Shown: one piece after another, positions 7,785 through 16,363 of the stretch
How the letters are laid out: the number at the start of each line of letters is the position of its first letter
Position numbering within the stretch: the stretch's first letter is position 1
Assembly: GCA_015075645.1 (NCBI GenBank)
Contig: JABTUF010000007.1
Coordinates: 236,501-300,500, forward strand
Direction: 5' to 3'
DNA: 64,000 nucleotides
DNA from: Burkholderiales bacterium
GTDB taxonomy: Bacteria > Pseudomonadota > Gammaproteobacteria > Burkholderiales > Casimicrobiaceae
Program-made: the position numbers and the translations under genes
The notes under the pieces: model-generated
What the model was told of the DNA's origin: nothing
The model's input: the letters and a program-made list of their open reading frames with translations, nothing else
The model's database searches: none

Positions 7785-8944
7785 AAGCGATGCGCAGATG
7801 GCGGTGGAGGATGGCGCTCGGTCTGTCGATGCTCGTCGCGGCCATGGCCCTGGGTTCGTGCGCCTACCTGCAGCACCCGAAGTTCGGGAAGCTTCCTGAA
7901 GGTGAGCGCCAGGCGAGGATCGAGCAGTCGCCGAACTTCGAGAATGGCGAGTTCCGCAACCTGGTCGCCACGCCCATGTTCGCGGACGACCGCGGCTTTG
8001 CTTCGGTCCTCGTCAGCAATCTGCTGAGCCGAGCGGAGCGCCTGCAGCCAGACGCGCCCCTGCCGTCGGTGAAGACGGACCTCATGGCGCTGGATGGCGG
8101 CAGCGACACGGTGATCTGGCTCGGCCACTCGACCTACTTCGTGCAAATCGGCGGCAAGAAGATCCTGATCGATCCGGTCTTCAGTCGCTCGGCTGCACCG
8201 GTCTCGTTCTCGACGCAAGCCTTCGACGGGACCTCGCTTTACACGGCCAACGACATGCCGGAGATCGACTACCTGCTCATCACCCACGATCACTGGGACC
8301 ACCTGGATCATGCGACAGTGACTGCCCTGGAACCCAAGGTGAGAAAGGTCGTCACCGGGCTTGGCGTCGGCGCCTACTTCGAACACTGGGGCTACACGAG
8401 AGCGAAGATCGACGAGGCCGACTGGTTCGCCAGTCTGGAGGTGGACGACGGCCTCGCCATTCATGTGCTGCCGGCCCGTCATTACTCGGGACGCCTGCTG
8501 ACCCGGAACCGGACCCTGTGGATCGGCTTCGTGTTGGAGCACGGCGGCCGGCGAATCCTGTTCAGTGGCGATACTGGCTATGGGCCGCACTTCGCCACCA
8601 TCGCCCGACGGTTCTCCGGATTCGACCTCGTCGCGCTGGACATGGGCCAATACGACGCGCGCTGGCCGTACATCCATATGACTCCGGAAGAGGCCGCGAA
8701 AGCTGCAGAGGACCTGGGCGCCAGGGCTCTGCTTCCCGCGCATGTCGGCAGGTTCAGTATCGCCCGGCACGCGTGGGACGAGCCGTTCGAGCGCATCGCG
8801 GCGGCGAGCGACGGCAAGGGCTTCCGGCTGCTGACCCCGATGATCGGCGAGCCTATTCACCTCGCGGACACGCAGCAGCGCTTCGCCCACTGGTGGCGAG
8901 ACGACGTTCCGATCGCTTCGACCCGATCGAACGGAACGCAGTAG
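7781..8944 (+). CDS. Metallo-beta-lactamase-fold lipoprotein, UlaG/NAPE-PLD-like
   Basis: 387 residues. Signal sequence with lipobox-like LGSC near residue 27 predicts a lipoprotein. The metal-binding motif is THDHWDHLDH (HxHxDH) about residue 167, with further ligands in LPARHYSGR and LFSGDTGYG. Closest in style to the UlaG/NAPE-PLD-like hydrolases that cut phosphodiester or lactone bonds. Start overlaps the hydrolase stop (TTGA/ATGA-type coupling). Reaction not determined. Confidence 0.87.
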   Translation: MKAMRRWRWRMALGLSMLVAAMALGSCAYLQHPKFGKLPEGERQARIEQSPNFENGEFRNLVATPMFADDRGFASVLVSNLLSRAERLQPDAPLPSVKTDLMALDGGSDTVIWLGHSTYFVQIGGKKILIDPVFSRSAAPVSFSTQAFDGTSLYTANDMPEIDYLLITHDHWDHLDHATVTALEPKVRKVVTGLGVGAYFEHWGYTRAKIDEADWFASLEVDDGLAIHVLPARHYSGRLLTRNRTLWIGFVLEHGGRRILFSGDTGYGPHFATIARRFSGFDLVALDMGQYDARWPYIHMTPEEAAKAAEDLGARALLPAHVGRFSIARHAWDEPFERIAAASDGKGFRLLTPMIGEPIHLADTQQRFAHWWRDDVPIASTRSNGTQ

Positions 8945-8954
8945 GAGACCCCGC

Positions 8955-9446
8955 ATGCGCACGTCCGCTGTACTCGTCGCCGTTTCGCTTGCGTTCGCTC
9001 TGCCGTTGTTCGCGCAGGCTGCTGAAGATCGAGGCCAAGGAGAGAAAGCAGTGGCAGGTTCGTCCGCTATGTCACGCAACGAGGCAAGCACCATGAAGAT
9101 CCGCCTGAAGATCGAAGGCAAGGTCATGACGGCGACCTTGCTCGACACCGCAACTGCACGCGACTTCGTCTCGCTGCTGCCGCTGACGCTGACGCTGGAG
9201 GACTACGCGTCCACCGAGAAGATCGCGTACCTGCCGAAAAAGCTCTCGACCGCCGGCGCGCCCGCAGGCGTCGATCCCGACGTGGGCGACATCACCTGCT
9301 ACGCGCCTTGGGGAAACCTGGCGATCTTCCATCGCGACTTCGGCTACTCCACCGGGCTCGTGAAACTGGGCCGCCTCGATAGCGGCATCGAGGCGCTTGC
9401 CGCGCGCGGCGCGCTCAAGGTCACGATCGAGTCGATCGAGAAGTGA
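8955..9446 (+). CDS. Cyclophilin-like fold protein with signal peptide
   Basis: 163 residues: a signal peptide (ALPLFAQAAED, cleavage about residue 23), a short linker, then about 115 residues of the cyclophilin-like domain (MKIRLKIEGKVMTATLLD, LPLTLTLEDYASTEKIAYLP, DVGDITCYAPWGNLAIF). This bacterial family shares the prolyl isomerase barrel but activity is not established. Last intact gene of the cargo operon before the split DUF2255 gene. Confidence 0.85.
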   Translation: MRTSAVLVAVSLAFALPLFAQAAEDRGQGEKAVAGSSAMSRNEASTMKIRLKIEGKVMTATLLDTATARDFVSLLPLTLTLEDYASTEKIAYLPKKLSTAGAPAGVDPDVGDITCYAPWGNLAIFHRDFGYSTGLVKLGRLDSGIEALAARGALKVTIESIEK

Positions 9447-9602
9447 GGGACACGCAGTGAACTGGTCCGCCGAAGAGCTCCGCCGGATCGTCGAGGCCGA
9501 CGACCTGAAGATTGCTCCTTTCCGGGACGATGGGGTGACCTACTGACCTGCTCCCCACTGGCCGTACCAAGGTAAAGGAAGTGAAGTCCGCTCATCAGGA
9601 GA

Positions 9603-9878
9603 ATGGCGGACATGAGGAAGAGCAAGTTCAGCGAGGAACAGATCATCGGGTTTCTCAAGCAGGCCGAGGCCGGTATGCCGGTGGCCGAGATCTGCCGCAA
9701 GGGCGGCTTCAGCGACGCGACGTTCTACAAGTGGCGCTCGAAGTTCGGCGGCATGGAGGCGTCGGACGCGCGGCGCCTGCGTGAGCTCGAGGCGGAGAAC
9801 GCCAAGCTCAAGAAGCTGCTGGCGGAGGCGCACCTGGACATGCACGCGCTCAAGAGCGTCCTCGGGGTAAAGCGCTAG
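9603..9878 (+). CDS. IS3-family OrfA, HTH transposase subunit
   Basis: 91 residues; N-terminal helix-turn-helix (KSKFSEEQIIGFLKQAEAG, FSDATFYKWRSKFGG) followed by a leucine-zipper-like stretch LRELEAENAKLKKLLAEAHL at about 60-79 used for OrfA/OrfAB assembly. OrfB lies in the -1 frame, so the full transposase is expected from programmed -1 frameshifting near the end of this gene, as in other IS3 elements. Start could be at 9603 or 9612. Confidence 0.93.
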   Translation: MADMRKSKFSEEQIIGFLKQAEAGMPVAEICRKGGFSDATFYKWRSKFGGMEASDARRLRELEAENAKLKKLLAEAHLDMHALKSVLGVKR

Positions 9879-9910
9879 CCCCACAGGTTAAGCGCGAGGC
9901 GATCGCCAGG

Positions 9911-10747
9911 ATGGTCGAGGAGCACCACCTGTCCGAGCGCCGAGCGTGCCGTCTTGTGGGGCTCTCCCGCGACAGCTATCGCCACCCGCCCGAGGCCGAC
10001 GCCGCCACGCGCGAGCTGGCCGGTCGGATCGTTGAGATCGCCCATGCGCGCCGGCGCTTCGGCTACCGGCGCATCCATGACCTGCTGCGCCCGCAGTTCC
10101 CGGGCGTCAACCACAAGCGCGTGTGGCGCCTGTACAGCGCCGCGAACCTGGCCGTGCGCAAGCGCAAGAAGATGCGCCGCCCGCCGGCCGAGCGCGTGCC
10201 ACTGCAGGTCGCCAGCACCGTCAACGACGTCTGGAGCATGGATTTCGTCAGCGACAGCCTGTCCAGCGGCCGGCGCCTGAAGTGCTTGACCGTGGCTGAC
10301 GACTTCAGCCACGAGTGCGTCGACATCACGGTCGACTACGGCATCTCGGGCGAGTACGTCACCAGGCTGCTCGACCGTGCGGCTGTGTTCCGCGGCTACC
10401 CGGCGGCGGTTAGAACCGACAACGGGCCGGAGTTCACCAGCCGGGCCTTCATCGCATGGACACAGCGCCATCACATCCGGCACCTGCTCATCGAGCCGGG
10501 CAAGCCGATGCAGAACGGCTACATCGAGAGCTTCAATGGCAAGTTCCGAGACGAGTGCCTCAACGAGCACTGGTTCCAGACGCTGCAGCAGGCCCGCGAC
10601 GCCATCGCCCACTGGCGGCGCGACTACAACGAGGTCAGGCCGCACAGCAGCATCGGGCGCATGCCGCCAGCTCGCTTCGCCGAGCAGCACCGCCGGCATG
10701 CCGGCGGTGCTGCCAACCAAACCCCAGCAGCCAACGAGATCACGTAA
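9911..10747 (+). CDS. IS3-family OrfB, DDE transposase catalytic subunit
   Basis: 278 residues from the first ATG, but the frame is open upstream and is probably reached by -1 frameshift from orfA. The integrase core DDE residues are visible: Asp in VWSMDFVSD, Asp in RTDNGPEF, Glu in YIESFNGKFRDECLNE, with the spacing of the D,D(35)E family. The N-terminal RRFGYRRIHDLL is the standard IS3 OrfB HTH_21 region. Intact. Confidence 0.94.
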   Translation: MVEEHHLSERRACRLVGLSRDSYRHPPEADAATRELAGRIVEIAHARRRFGYRRIHDLLRPQFPGVNHKRVWRLYSAANLAVRKRKKMRRPPAERVPLQVASTVNDVWSMDFVSDSLSSGRRLKCLTVADDFSHECVDITVDYGISGEYVTRLLDRAAVFRGYPAAVRTDNGPEFTSRAFIAWTQRHHIRHLLIEPGKPMQNGYIESFNGKFRDECLNEHWFQTLQQARDAIAHWRRDYNEVRPHSSIGRMPPARFAEQHRRHAGGAANQTPAANEIT

Positions 10748-11098
10748 CCTTCAACCCGGACTCCTTCCGAATCATTGGCATGGCGGAAGGGGGCAGGTCA
10801 CTACGGCACCCCGACGTGGATCTGGTGCGTGGCCGTGGACGGAGAGCTTTACGTGCGCGCCTACAACGGGCCGAAGTCACGTTGGTATCAAGCGGCGGTT
10901 CGGCAGCGCGCGGGCCGAATCATCGCGGCGGGGATGACGAAGGATGTGACCTTCGAGCCGGTGGACGGACCGATCAACGAGCAGATCGATCAGGCCTACA
11001 GAGCGAAGTACGGCGCTAGTCCGTACCTCAGGCCGATGATCAGCGCGCCCGCGCGCTCGGCGACAATCAAAGTCGTAGTGACGGACGCATCGAAGTGA

Positions 11099-11398
11099 AC
11101 ACGTCGGCGTTGCGCGTCGGACTCGGCGGCTACGCCGAAGAAAACCTTGTCGGATTGCCGTCATAAGCGGCGTCGCGGCCGTCCATCGTTTCCGGCCGCT
11201 TCGGGACCCCTGCTCCCACTCAATCAACTCTTTGTCGCATCGATTCTTTTTGGCAATAGTTTTACCGTCACAGCGCTGCCGCTCTAACGCAACACCGCTG
11301 GTCCATACGATCAGCGTTCAGGTTGCCACGCACCGCGAGGCCAATGCAACGTCCGCCCGTGTAGGAGCACCGCCACGATTGTCTCTCCTCTCTAGACG
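11099..11398. other. Intergenic region with hairpin and diverged repeat
   Basis: No gene seen. A perfect stem GCGGCCG / CGGCCGC at 11175-11199 (11-base loop) follows the DUF2255 stop and could be a factor-dependent terminator, but there is no T run. At 11211-11225 GCTCCCACTCAATCA nearly repeats 1816-1830, and 11228-11287 resembles 2103-2164. These repeats bracket the 1.8-11.3 kb cargo block. Confidence 0.55.
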
Positions 11399-13738
11399 CT
11401 ACTTGCGGGACGCAACGTCCGCGCGGTCGGTCGACCGCAGAGTGGGACCACGCGTTGCGGCCTGCAATTCCCAAACAGCCTCAGTCTCGATCACGTCGAC
11501 GAAGCGCTCGGCACTGAAGCCGTCGGGGTACAGACTCCAGCCGGACTCGCTTGCATCTGCTTCAGGCGCCTCGTCGACGGCGTAGTTCCCGGCGAGCAGT
11601 CCTCCTGGATCGTTCAGCAGGTGACGATCATCGCGAAGCGCGATGATCAGCTCTTCGACGGAGACCTTTAGGAAGCCGCCAAACCGCTGGTGGTCGCATT
11701 CGATGCATGTGTCGGCGATCCACACGTGTTGCTGAGTCGGAATCAGGCCCTCGCCCCAACCCAGCATCGTGCGAAACCCAGGATCGGAGGCGATGGCCAG
11801 CGACACCGCGTCTGCCTTGCGCCGAAGCTGCTGACCGGCCTTGCGAAGCGTGGTGGTGGCGTGCAGCCACGCCTCCCGCTGAGATCGCCGCATGAACGTC
11901 GACTTCACCTCGATCACGAACAGATGCCCGTCAAGGGCGGCGATCAGATCCACCTCGCCGGCGTCCTCCACGTCGCGCGGCGGAACCCAGTTCAGCAGCG
12001 TCATGAATCCGCGCCTCTCGAGCAGCCCTGCGAGCCCTGCTTCGATCCGTTGCGCCTCGTCCCGAGCCTGTCCGCGGCGAGCGCCGAGCCGCCTCAGGTT
12101 GTTGATCGCGGCCGTGCTGTTGTTCTGCACGCCGACCACCCACGGCAGCTGCAGCAGCGTCGGCCCGAACTTGAGGACCGGCCGCTCGAACAGCTGGGGT
12201 TGGAGGCCGGGCTCTTTGCGCTGCAGCCGCTCCGCCGTCGCGACCATGTCGTAGGTCCAGAAATCCAGGATCGCGGAGGCCATCCTCGGATTGCCAGCGG
12301 GCTCCGACTTCGTGACGGTCCACCCGGTGATGTTGGACACCTTCGAGTCCCGGCTCGACCACGTGAGCGGCAGTCGGTTCTGGAGCCCGTCGCGCAGGCC
12401 GTCCATGGTCAGACGCTGCAGCGCGGCGACCCAGTCCCCCGATGCATCAACGCGCTCTGCAAAGGCAGCCAGGAAGTCCTGCTGGAAGAAAACCGACATC
12501 AGGTTGAGCGACAGCAGCGCTCGGAAAAGATCGACGGCGTCTCCGGATTCGGAAGCGACTTGGTCTGCGACACCGTACGCCTCACGCAAGCGAAGCTGCG
12601 CTTGGAGAGCCCGCAGCCAGGCCAGTCGGTTGGCCTCGGCGTTTTCCGGTCGACCGATACTCCAATGGGCCGGATCCGCGGCGACCTGCTCGACGTAAGT
12701 CTCAAGGGCACGGTGGAACCAGTATCCATGTAGGCGACCGAGCTTCAGCCCGTCTCGTTGCCATGCCGCCCTTGCCACCGGATCCACTTCGACGATCTCG
12801 AGCCGATTGCCCCGCCGCTCGAACCGAATGCTGTCGTCGTAGCTGAACGCGTCGGCGGACCTGGAGATGAACTCGTTCAACTCGATCTGCATGTCCATCA
12901 GCGCGTGAAAGACGTGCAGATTCCGAAGGGCTTCGCCCGCGCTCGACGTGCCGGACTCGAAGAGGACCGGTCGAAGATGCCGCGCGATCGACCTCCCGAT
13001 GCTGTCGTCCGTCAGCTTCAGGGATGAGGTGCTGGCCTCTGCGAGCTTCCACGCGAGCAGATCGCTGAGTGCATCCCAGGCGAGCTCGAGATCAACTCTC
13101 GAAGGCGGTGCAAGCGCCTTTACCTTGAAGTCCCTTGGAACCAGAACCTCGAAGGCGTAGAGGCTCGCGTAGAGCAAGAGATCGACGACCGACAAGGCAG
13201 CCAGCTGCACCTTCTGTGCTTCCAGCGCCGCCACCCGCTCGCCGTGCGCCCCGGTAAACACATCGAGCACTCGGCACAACTCGGCGACTGCTTCGCTTTC
13301 GGACCCGGCCTGGTCCAGCTCGACTCGTCGTGGCGAATGCGGGCTCAGGACGAGCCCGGAGCGCCTGACCGCTCGGATCAACGCCTCGGGCGCCTCGCGC
13401 GCGACCCGCGTCACCAATCCATCGGCAGCTACAGCCTCCTGACCGAAGTACCGCGCCAGGGCGAGCGACATCGCCTCGCGGGGCCACGCGTCGGGCGGGC
13501 AGCCCTTCACAACCTCGCTGGCCCAGAAGAGGCTGTCGCGCTCCTTCTTCGTGAGCTTCTTCTTGCCGATGGGTAGCGGCTTTCCATCGAGGTATGAGCC
13601 GGCCACCCGCTCAATGACGGTCGGCAGCGGGACGCCGTCGCCGATCAAGCGAGAGAAGAGGTCGTCGTAGTAGTTCGTCACCGCCATGCCGTTGCGCGCA
13701 TTCATGAAGCCGCGGAGCCAGAGATCAAAGTGCTGCAA
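11399..13738 (-). CDS. Large uncharacterised protein with C-terminal PD-(D/E)XK nuclease core
   Basis: 779 residues, intact. The first ~560 residues are mostly helical with no recognised domain. Near the C-terminus the string GEVDLIAALDGHLFVIEVKS gives Asp597, Glu610 and Lys612, the D-ExK signature of restriction-endonuclease/Mrr-like nucleases, followed by predicted helices (LHATTTLRKAGQQLRRKAD) and Cys/His residues in DTCIECDHQRFGGF. No helicase or methylase partner is adjacent; it lies convergent to cargo genes and near the Wadjet operon. A nuclease-based defence effector is inferred from motif and context only; I do not recognise the family. Confidence 0.7.
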   Translation of the reverse strand: MQHFDLWLRGFMNARNGMAVTNYYDDLFSRLIGDGVPLPTVIERVAGSYLDGKPLPIGKKKLTKKERDSLFWASEVVKGCPPDAWPREAMSLALARYFGQEAVAADGLVTRVAREAPEALIRAVRRSGLVLSPHSPRRVELDQAGSESEAVAELCRVLDVFTGAHGERVAALEAQKVQLAALSVVDLLLYASLYAFEVLVPRDFKVKALAPPSRVDLELAWDALSDLLAWKLAEASTSSLKLTDDSIGRSIARHLRPVLFESGTSSAGEALRNLHVFHALMDMQIELNEFISRSADAFSYDDSIRFERRGNRLEIVEVDPVARAAWQRDGLKLGRLHGYWFHRALETYVEQVAADPAHWSIGRPENAEANRLAWLRALQAQLRLREAYGVADQVASESGDAVDLFRALLSLNLMSVFFQQDFLAAFAERVDASGDWVAALQRLTMDGLRDGLQNRLPLTWSSRDSKVSNITGWTVTKSEPAGNPRMASAILDFWTYDMVATAERLQRKEPGLQPQLFERPVLKFGPTLLQLPWVVGVQNNSTAAINNLRRLGARRGQARDEAQRIEAGLAGLLERRGFMTLLNWVPPRDVEDAGEVDLIAALDGHLFVIEVKSTFMRRSQREAWLHATTTLRKAGQQLRRKADAVSLAIASDPGFRTMLGWGEGLIPTQQHVWIADTCIECDHQRFGGFLKVSVEELIIALRDDRHLLNDPGGLLAGNYAVDEAPEADASESGWSLYPDGFSAERFVDVIETEAVWELQAATRGPTLRSTDRADVASRK

Positions 13739-13848
13739 CCTGATCGACCAGCACCTGTTCCGCCGCCTGCGCGGGAAGCATGGTCAACGCCAAGGCTCAC
13801 TGAGCAGAAAGCATTGGCACTCTGCTGAATCTTCAGCCTATTGGCAAT

Positions 13849-13866
13849 ATTTGCTGAACAGCAAAT
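13849..13866. promoter_or_regulatory. Perfect inverted repeat upstream of 13927 gene
   Basis: ATTTGCTG-AA-CAGCAAAT, 8-bp arms, 60 bp before the ATG at 13927 and 110 bp above the divergent start at 13738. It lies in AT-richer DNA with further CTGCTGAA words at 13822-13829. A candidate operator for a divergent promoter region; binder unknown. Confidence 0.5.
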
Positions 13867-13926
13867 CTACGAATAGTCGGAGGCCGACTCCGTCACCGGC
13901 CTCCGATCCGAGCCAGGAGACATGCT

Positions 13927-15117
13927 ATGCGACGTCGAGGCACACCTGTGAGCCGGGAGGCGCTGTACGAAGAGGTCTGGACCGATGCGGTGACAGTCGT
14001 CGCACCTCGTTATGGCCTATCGGACGTGGGCCTGGTCAAGATCTGCAAGAAGCTCGGCATTCCGGTGCCGCCGCGGGGCTACTGGGCGAAGGTCAAGGCT
14101 GGCCGACCCGCTCGAAAGGTGCCGTTGCCCGCCCTCCCCGCCGGCGCGCGCGGCCTCACCGGGCCGATACCGCTGACCGAACAGGAGGCGGCCACGCACG
14201 CGCGCGTCCGTGACGCCCTCCAGCAGACCCGGGAAAGCCAGCCGAGCGTCAGCGTGCCCGACGAACTCGTCGACCCGCACCCGCTGGTGCGGGCGGCGGC
14301 GGCACGCCTGAAGCGGCGCGACGGCTGGGATCACCCGGCGGGCGTGCGAAGCGCGCCGAAGGAAGTGCTCGACCTGCAGGTCACGAGGAATACGCTCGAC
14401 CGCGCCCTGCGACTGATGGACACGCTGCTGAAGTCGCTCGAGCCCAGCGGCTTCACGGCGCGAGTTGACGAGGAGAAGGGGCAGACCCTGCTGGTCGGCG
14501 GCGGCACGACCCTGACGATCTCGATCATCGAACAGGTCACGCGAACCAGCCACACGCCAACCCGCGCGGAGGTGCGGGCACGCGACCGGTACTACAACTC
14601 CTTCCGCGTGGGTGACCGGGGAGAGTATCCGACCATCCCGCAGTTCGATTGGCACCCCACCGGACGGCTGACGCTCACGGTGGGATCGTGGCCGTCACGG
14701 AAGTGGAACGACACGGAACGCAGCTTCATCGACTCACGCTTGAGCGGAATCGTTGCCGCCATCGTCGGCCTGGCCGAAGCGAAGCGCGCGAAAGAGGAGG
14801 AAGAAGAACGCCGCCGGCGAACCTACGAGGAAGCGCGCGCCCGATACGAAGCGCAGGTGCGCGCGCGCAACGAAGAGCGTCGTCAGCTGCGCTCCCTGTT
14901 CCGCGACGCAAGCCGGCTGCAGCGCGCGATGCGCTTGCGCGAGTTCATCGCCGCCGTTGAGGACCGTGCACGGAACGATGGGGAGCTCTCCCCCGAGAGG
15001 AAGCAGTGGATCGAGTGGGCCAGAGCGAAGGCGGACTGGCTCGATCCGCTCGTTCGACGAAGCGATCCGATCTTGGATGCGCCGGAGCCCGAGGCTCCGA
15101 GTTACTGGCAATACTGA
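13927..15117 (+). CDS. Conserved hypothetical protein with C-terminal coiled coil
   Basis: 396 residues, intact. The first ~55 residues hold a conserved block, SREALYEEVWTDAVTVVAPR then YGLSDVGLVKICKKLGIPVP and PRGYWAK, a compact helical segment seen at the start of many bacterial island proteins and resembling an HTH. The middle is unassigned. Residues about 285-340 are very rich in Glu/Arg/Ala (KRAKEEEEERRRRTYEEARA), a likely long charged helix. Convergent with jetD, 43 bp from its stop. Function unknown; position beside Wadjet suggests an accessory island gene. Confidence 0.65.
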   Translation: MRRRGTPVSREALYEEVWTDAVTVVAPRYGLSDVGLVKICKKLGIPVPPRGYWAKVKAGRPARKVPLPALPAGARGLTGPIPLTEQEAATHARVRDALQQTRESQPSVSVPDELVDPHPLVRAAAARLKRRDGWDHPAGVRSAPKEVLDLQVTRNTLDRALRLMDTLLKSLEPSGFTARVDEEKGQTLLVGGGTTLTISIIEQVTRTSHTPTRAEVRARDRYYNSFRVGDRGEYPTIPQFDWHPTGRLTLTVGSWPSRKWNDTERSFIDSRLSGIVAAIVGLAEAKRAKEEEEERRRRTYEEARARYEAQVRARNEERRQLRSLFRDASRLQRAMRLREFIAAVEDRARNDGELSPERKQWIEWARAKADWLDPLVRRSDPILDAPEPEAPSYWQY

Positions 15118-15160
15118 GCCCGGTCGGATCTCCGATCTGCTACCGGCGCGATTTCCGGTG

Positions 15161-16363
15161 CTATGGCCAGGACGCTGGAAGTGATTCCTGCTCCACCGCA
15201 ATCCGGTGCGCCGATACCCATCGAGCCGGCGCGTCCCAATTCCACCGGGCGCAGAGCTTCTCGATCATCGACACTTCTGCGTCCGCGAGTGCACGTCGAG
15301 ACGAGACAGAGTCGAGACGCGCGACATCGGGGCTCATGGCGTGCAGTTCGACGCGTCGCCCCACTTCTCCGCCGCAGGCGGCCAGGTGATCGGCAATTCG
15401 GAATCCGCCCGCATCGATGTCGCCCCAGTGGAACACCCTGGCCTCGATTGGAAGCGACTTCAGCAACAAGCGGTACACACGCTTCCACGAAGGACTGGGC
15501 ATGCCACCCGTGTAGAGAAGAACCGCGGCGGGCATGTGCTGCCGCTGTCCGACCAACTCATGAAAGGTCGTGAGGTTCTCGACCGTCAACAAAAGGGTCA
15601 CGGTCTCACAGGATACGAAGCCCTTGATCACCGATGGCGGAAAGCCAAGATACGGCGCGCCAATCGGGACATGCTGGCCGCCGACGCTTACCTGAAGCGC
15701 GCCACTGATCAGCACTGTCGGCGGAAACTTGACGAGCCCGAGCTCGTTGAATACGTCTTCCGGATCGCGGACTGGGGCGGCTACCTCACCCTGGATCAGG
15801 ACATCGATGGGTGCAGCGAGCTGTTCGACGCGCTTGCTGTCGCCTGTCAGCTGCGCGCTCAATCTGCGCACTGCCACGTCAGTCGGGCCCTGCGCACGGC
15901 AGTGGGACACGACGGCGATCGCATACCTCCATGACTCGACATCCTCGGGGCCAGTTCCGCGAACCTTCGCGCCGCGCCGCCAAGACGCCAGCACCTCCTC
16001 CAGCACCGGGTGCTCCGTCAGGAAGGGCCCAAGATCCTGTGCGGCCTTGGCGACTGCATCCCATCGCGGTACCACTCCCAAGTGCCGAGCCAGCGCTTCA
16101 CGATCCAACAGCTGAATTCGGAGGATCTGATTTCGTTCGCCCGCTCGTCGGTCCCACTCGATGGTGATCGCTCCGTCGCGTTCGGCGAGCAGGAGGTCAC
16201 CATGGCATGCCTCCTTCTCAGCGTGCGTGCCGATGGCCGAATAGGCGGGCAAGGACTCGCTGGAGAAGCGCAGACCGATGTTTCGGCCATCCTCGCTCTT
16301 CCCCGACGCGCTCTCCGCCCTACGAAGGAGTTTCAGCAGCGCCTGGCTGGCTACCGGGTTCAT
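15161..16363 (-). CDS. jetD: Wadjet system protein JetD, Toprim-like nuclease subunit
   Basis: 400 residues. C-terminal Toprim-like DUF2220 domain: acidic motif VENLTTFHEL about 255-264, then FHWGDIDAGGFRIADHL about 318-334; the N-terminal DUF3322-type region includes the helical linker around residues 60-150. In Wadjet, JetD dimers cleave circular plasmid DNA after loop extrusion by the JetABC SMC complex. Its ATG overlaps the jetC stop by four bases. Last gene of the jetABCD operon. Key residues present, intact. Confidence 0.93.
   Translation of the reverse strand: MNPVASQALLKLLRRAESASGKSEDGRNIGLRFSSESLPAYSAIGTHAEKEACHGDLLLAERDGAITIEWDRRAGERNQILRIQLLDREALARHLGVVPRWDAVAKAAQDLGPFLTEHPVLEEVLASWRRGAKVRGTGPEDVESWRYAIAVVSHCRAQGPTDVAVRRLSAQLTGDSKRVEQLAAPIDVLIQGEVAAPVRDPEDVFNELGLVKFPPTVLISGALQVSVGGQHVPIGAPYLGFPPSVIKGFVSCETVTLLLTVENLTTFHELVGQRQHMPAAVLLYTGGMPSPSWKRVYRLLLKSLPIEARVFHWGDIDAGGFRIADHLAACGGEVGRRVELHAMSPDVARLDSVSSRRALADAEVSMIEKLCARWNWDAPARWVSAHRIAVEQESLPASWP

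Larger units (their letters stand above)
9544..10800 (+). mobile_element. IS3-family element, IS407-group type, complete
   Basis: 1257 bp. Ends are imperfect inverted repeats: TGACCTGCTCCCCACTGG at the left and TGACCTGCCCCCTTCCGC read inward from the right. Flanked by a perfect 4-bp target duplication CTAC (9540-9543 and 10801-10804); 4-bp duplications are characteristic of the IS407 group. Contains orfA and orfB in the usual -1 relation. Both frames are intact, so the copy looks active and recently inserted. Confidence 0.95.
9457..11098 (+). pseudogene. DUF2255 family protein gene, interrupted by IS3-family element
   Basis: Exon-like halves 9457-9543 (GTG start, 29 codons, ending DDGVTY) and 10805-11098 (97 codons, beginning GTPTWIWCVAVDGELYVRAY). 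Removing the element plus one copy of the CTAC target duplication restores a continuous 126-residue DUF2255 frame across the join, so no other lesion is visible. DUF2255 proteins have no assigned activity; they are small and often next to oxidoreductases, as here. The left half ends at TGA within the IS terminus. Confidence 0.93.

Noticed and set aside
7694..9148. 484-codon minus-strand open frame
   Set aside because: Antisense to the hydrolase, metallo-beta-lactamase-fold and cyclophilin-like genes; no family likeness.
11175..11199. Rho-independent terminator
   Set aside because: Good 7-bp stem but 11-base loop and no T run, so kept only as a hairpin note.
10877..11227. 116-codon minus-strand frame beginning near the IEWE-like word
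   Set aside because: Runs antisense into the DUF2255 3' half; Arg-rich and without a homologue I recognise.
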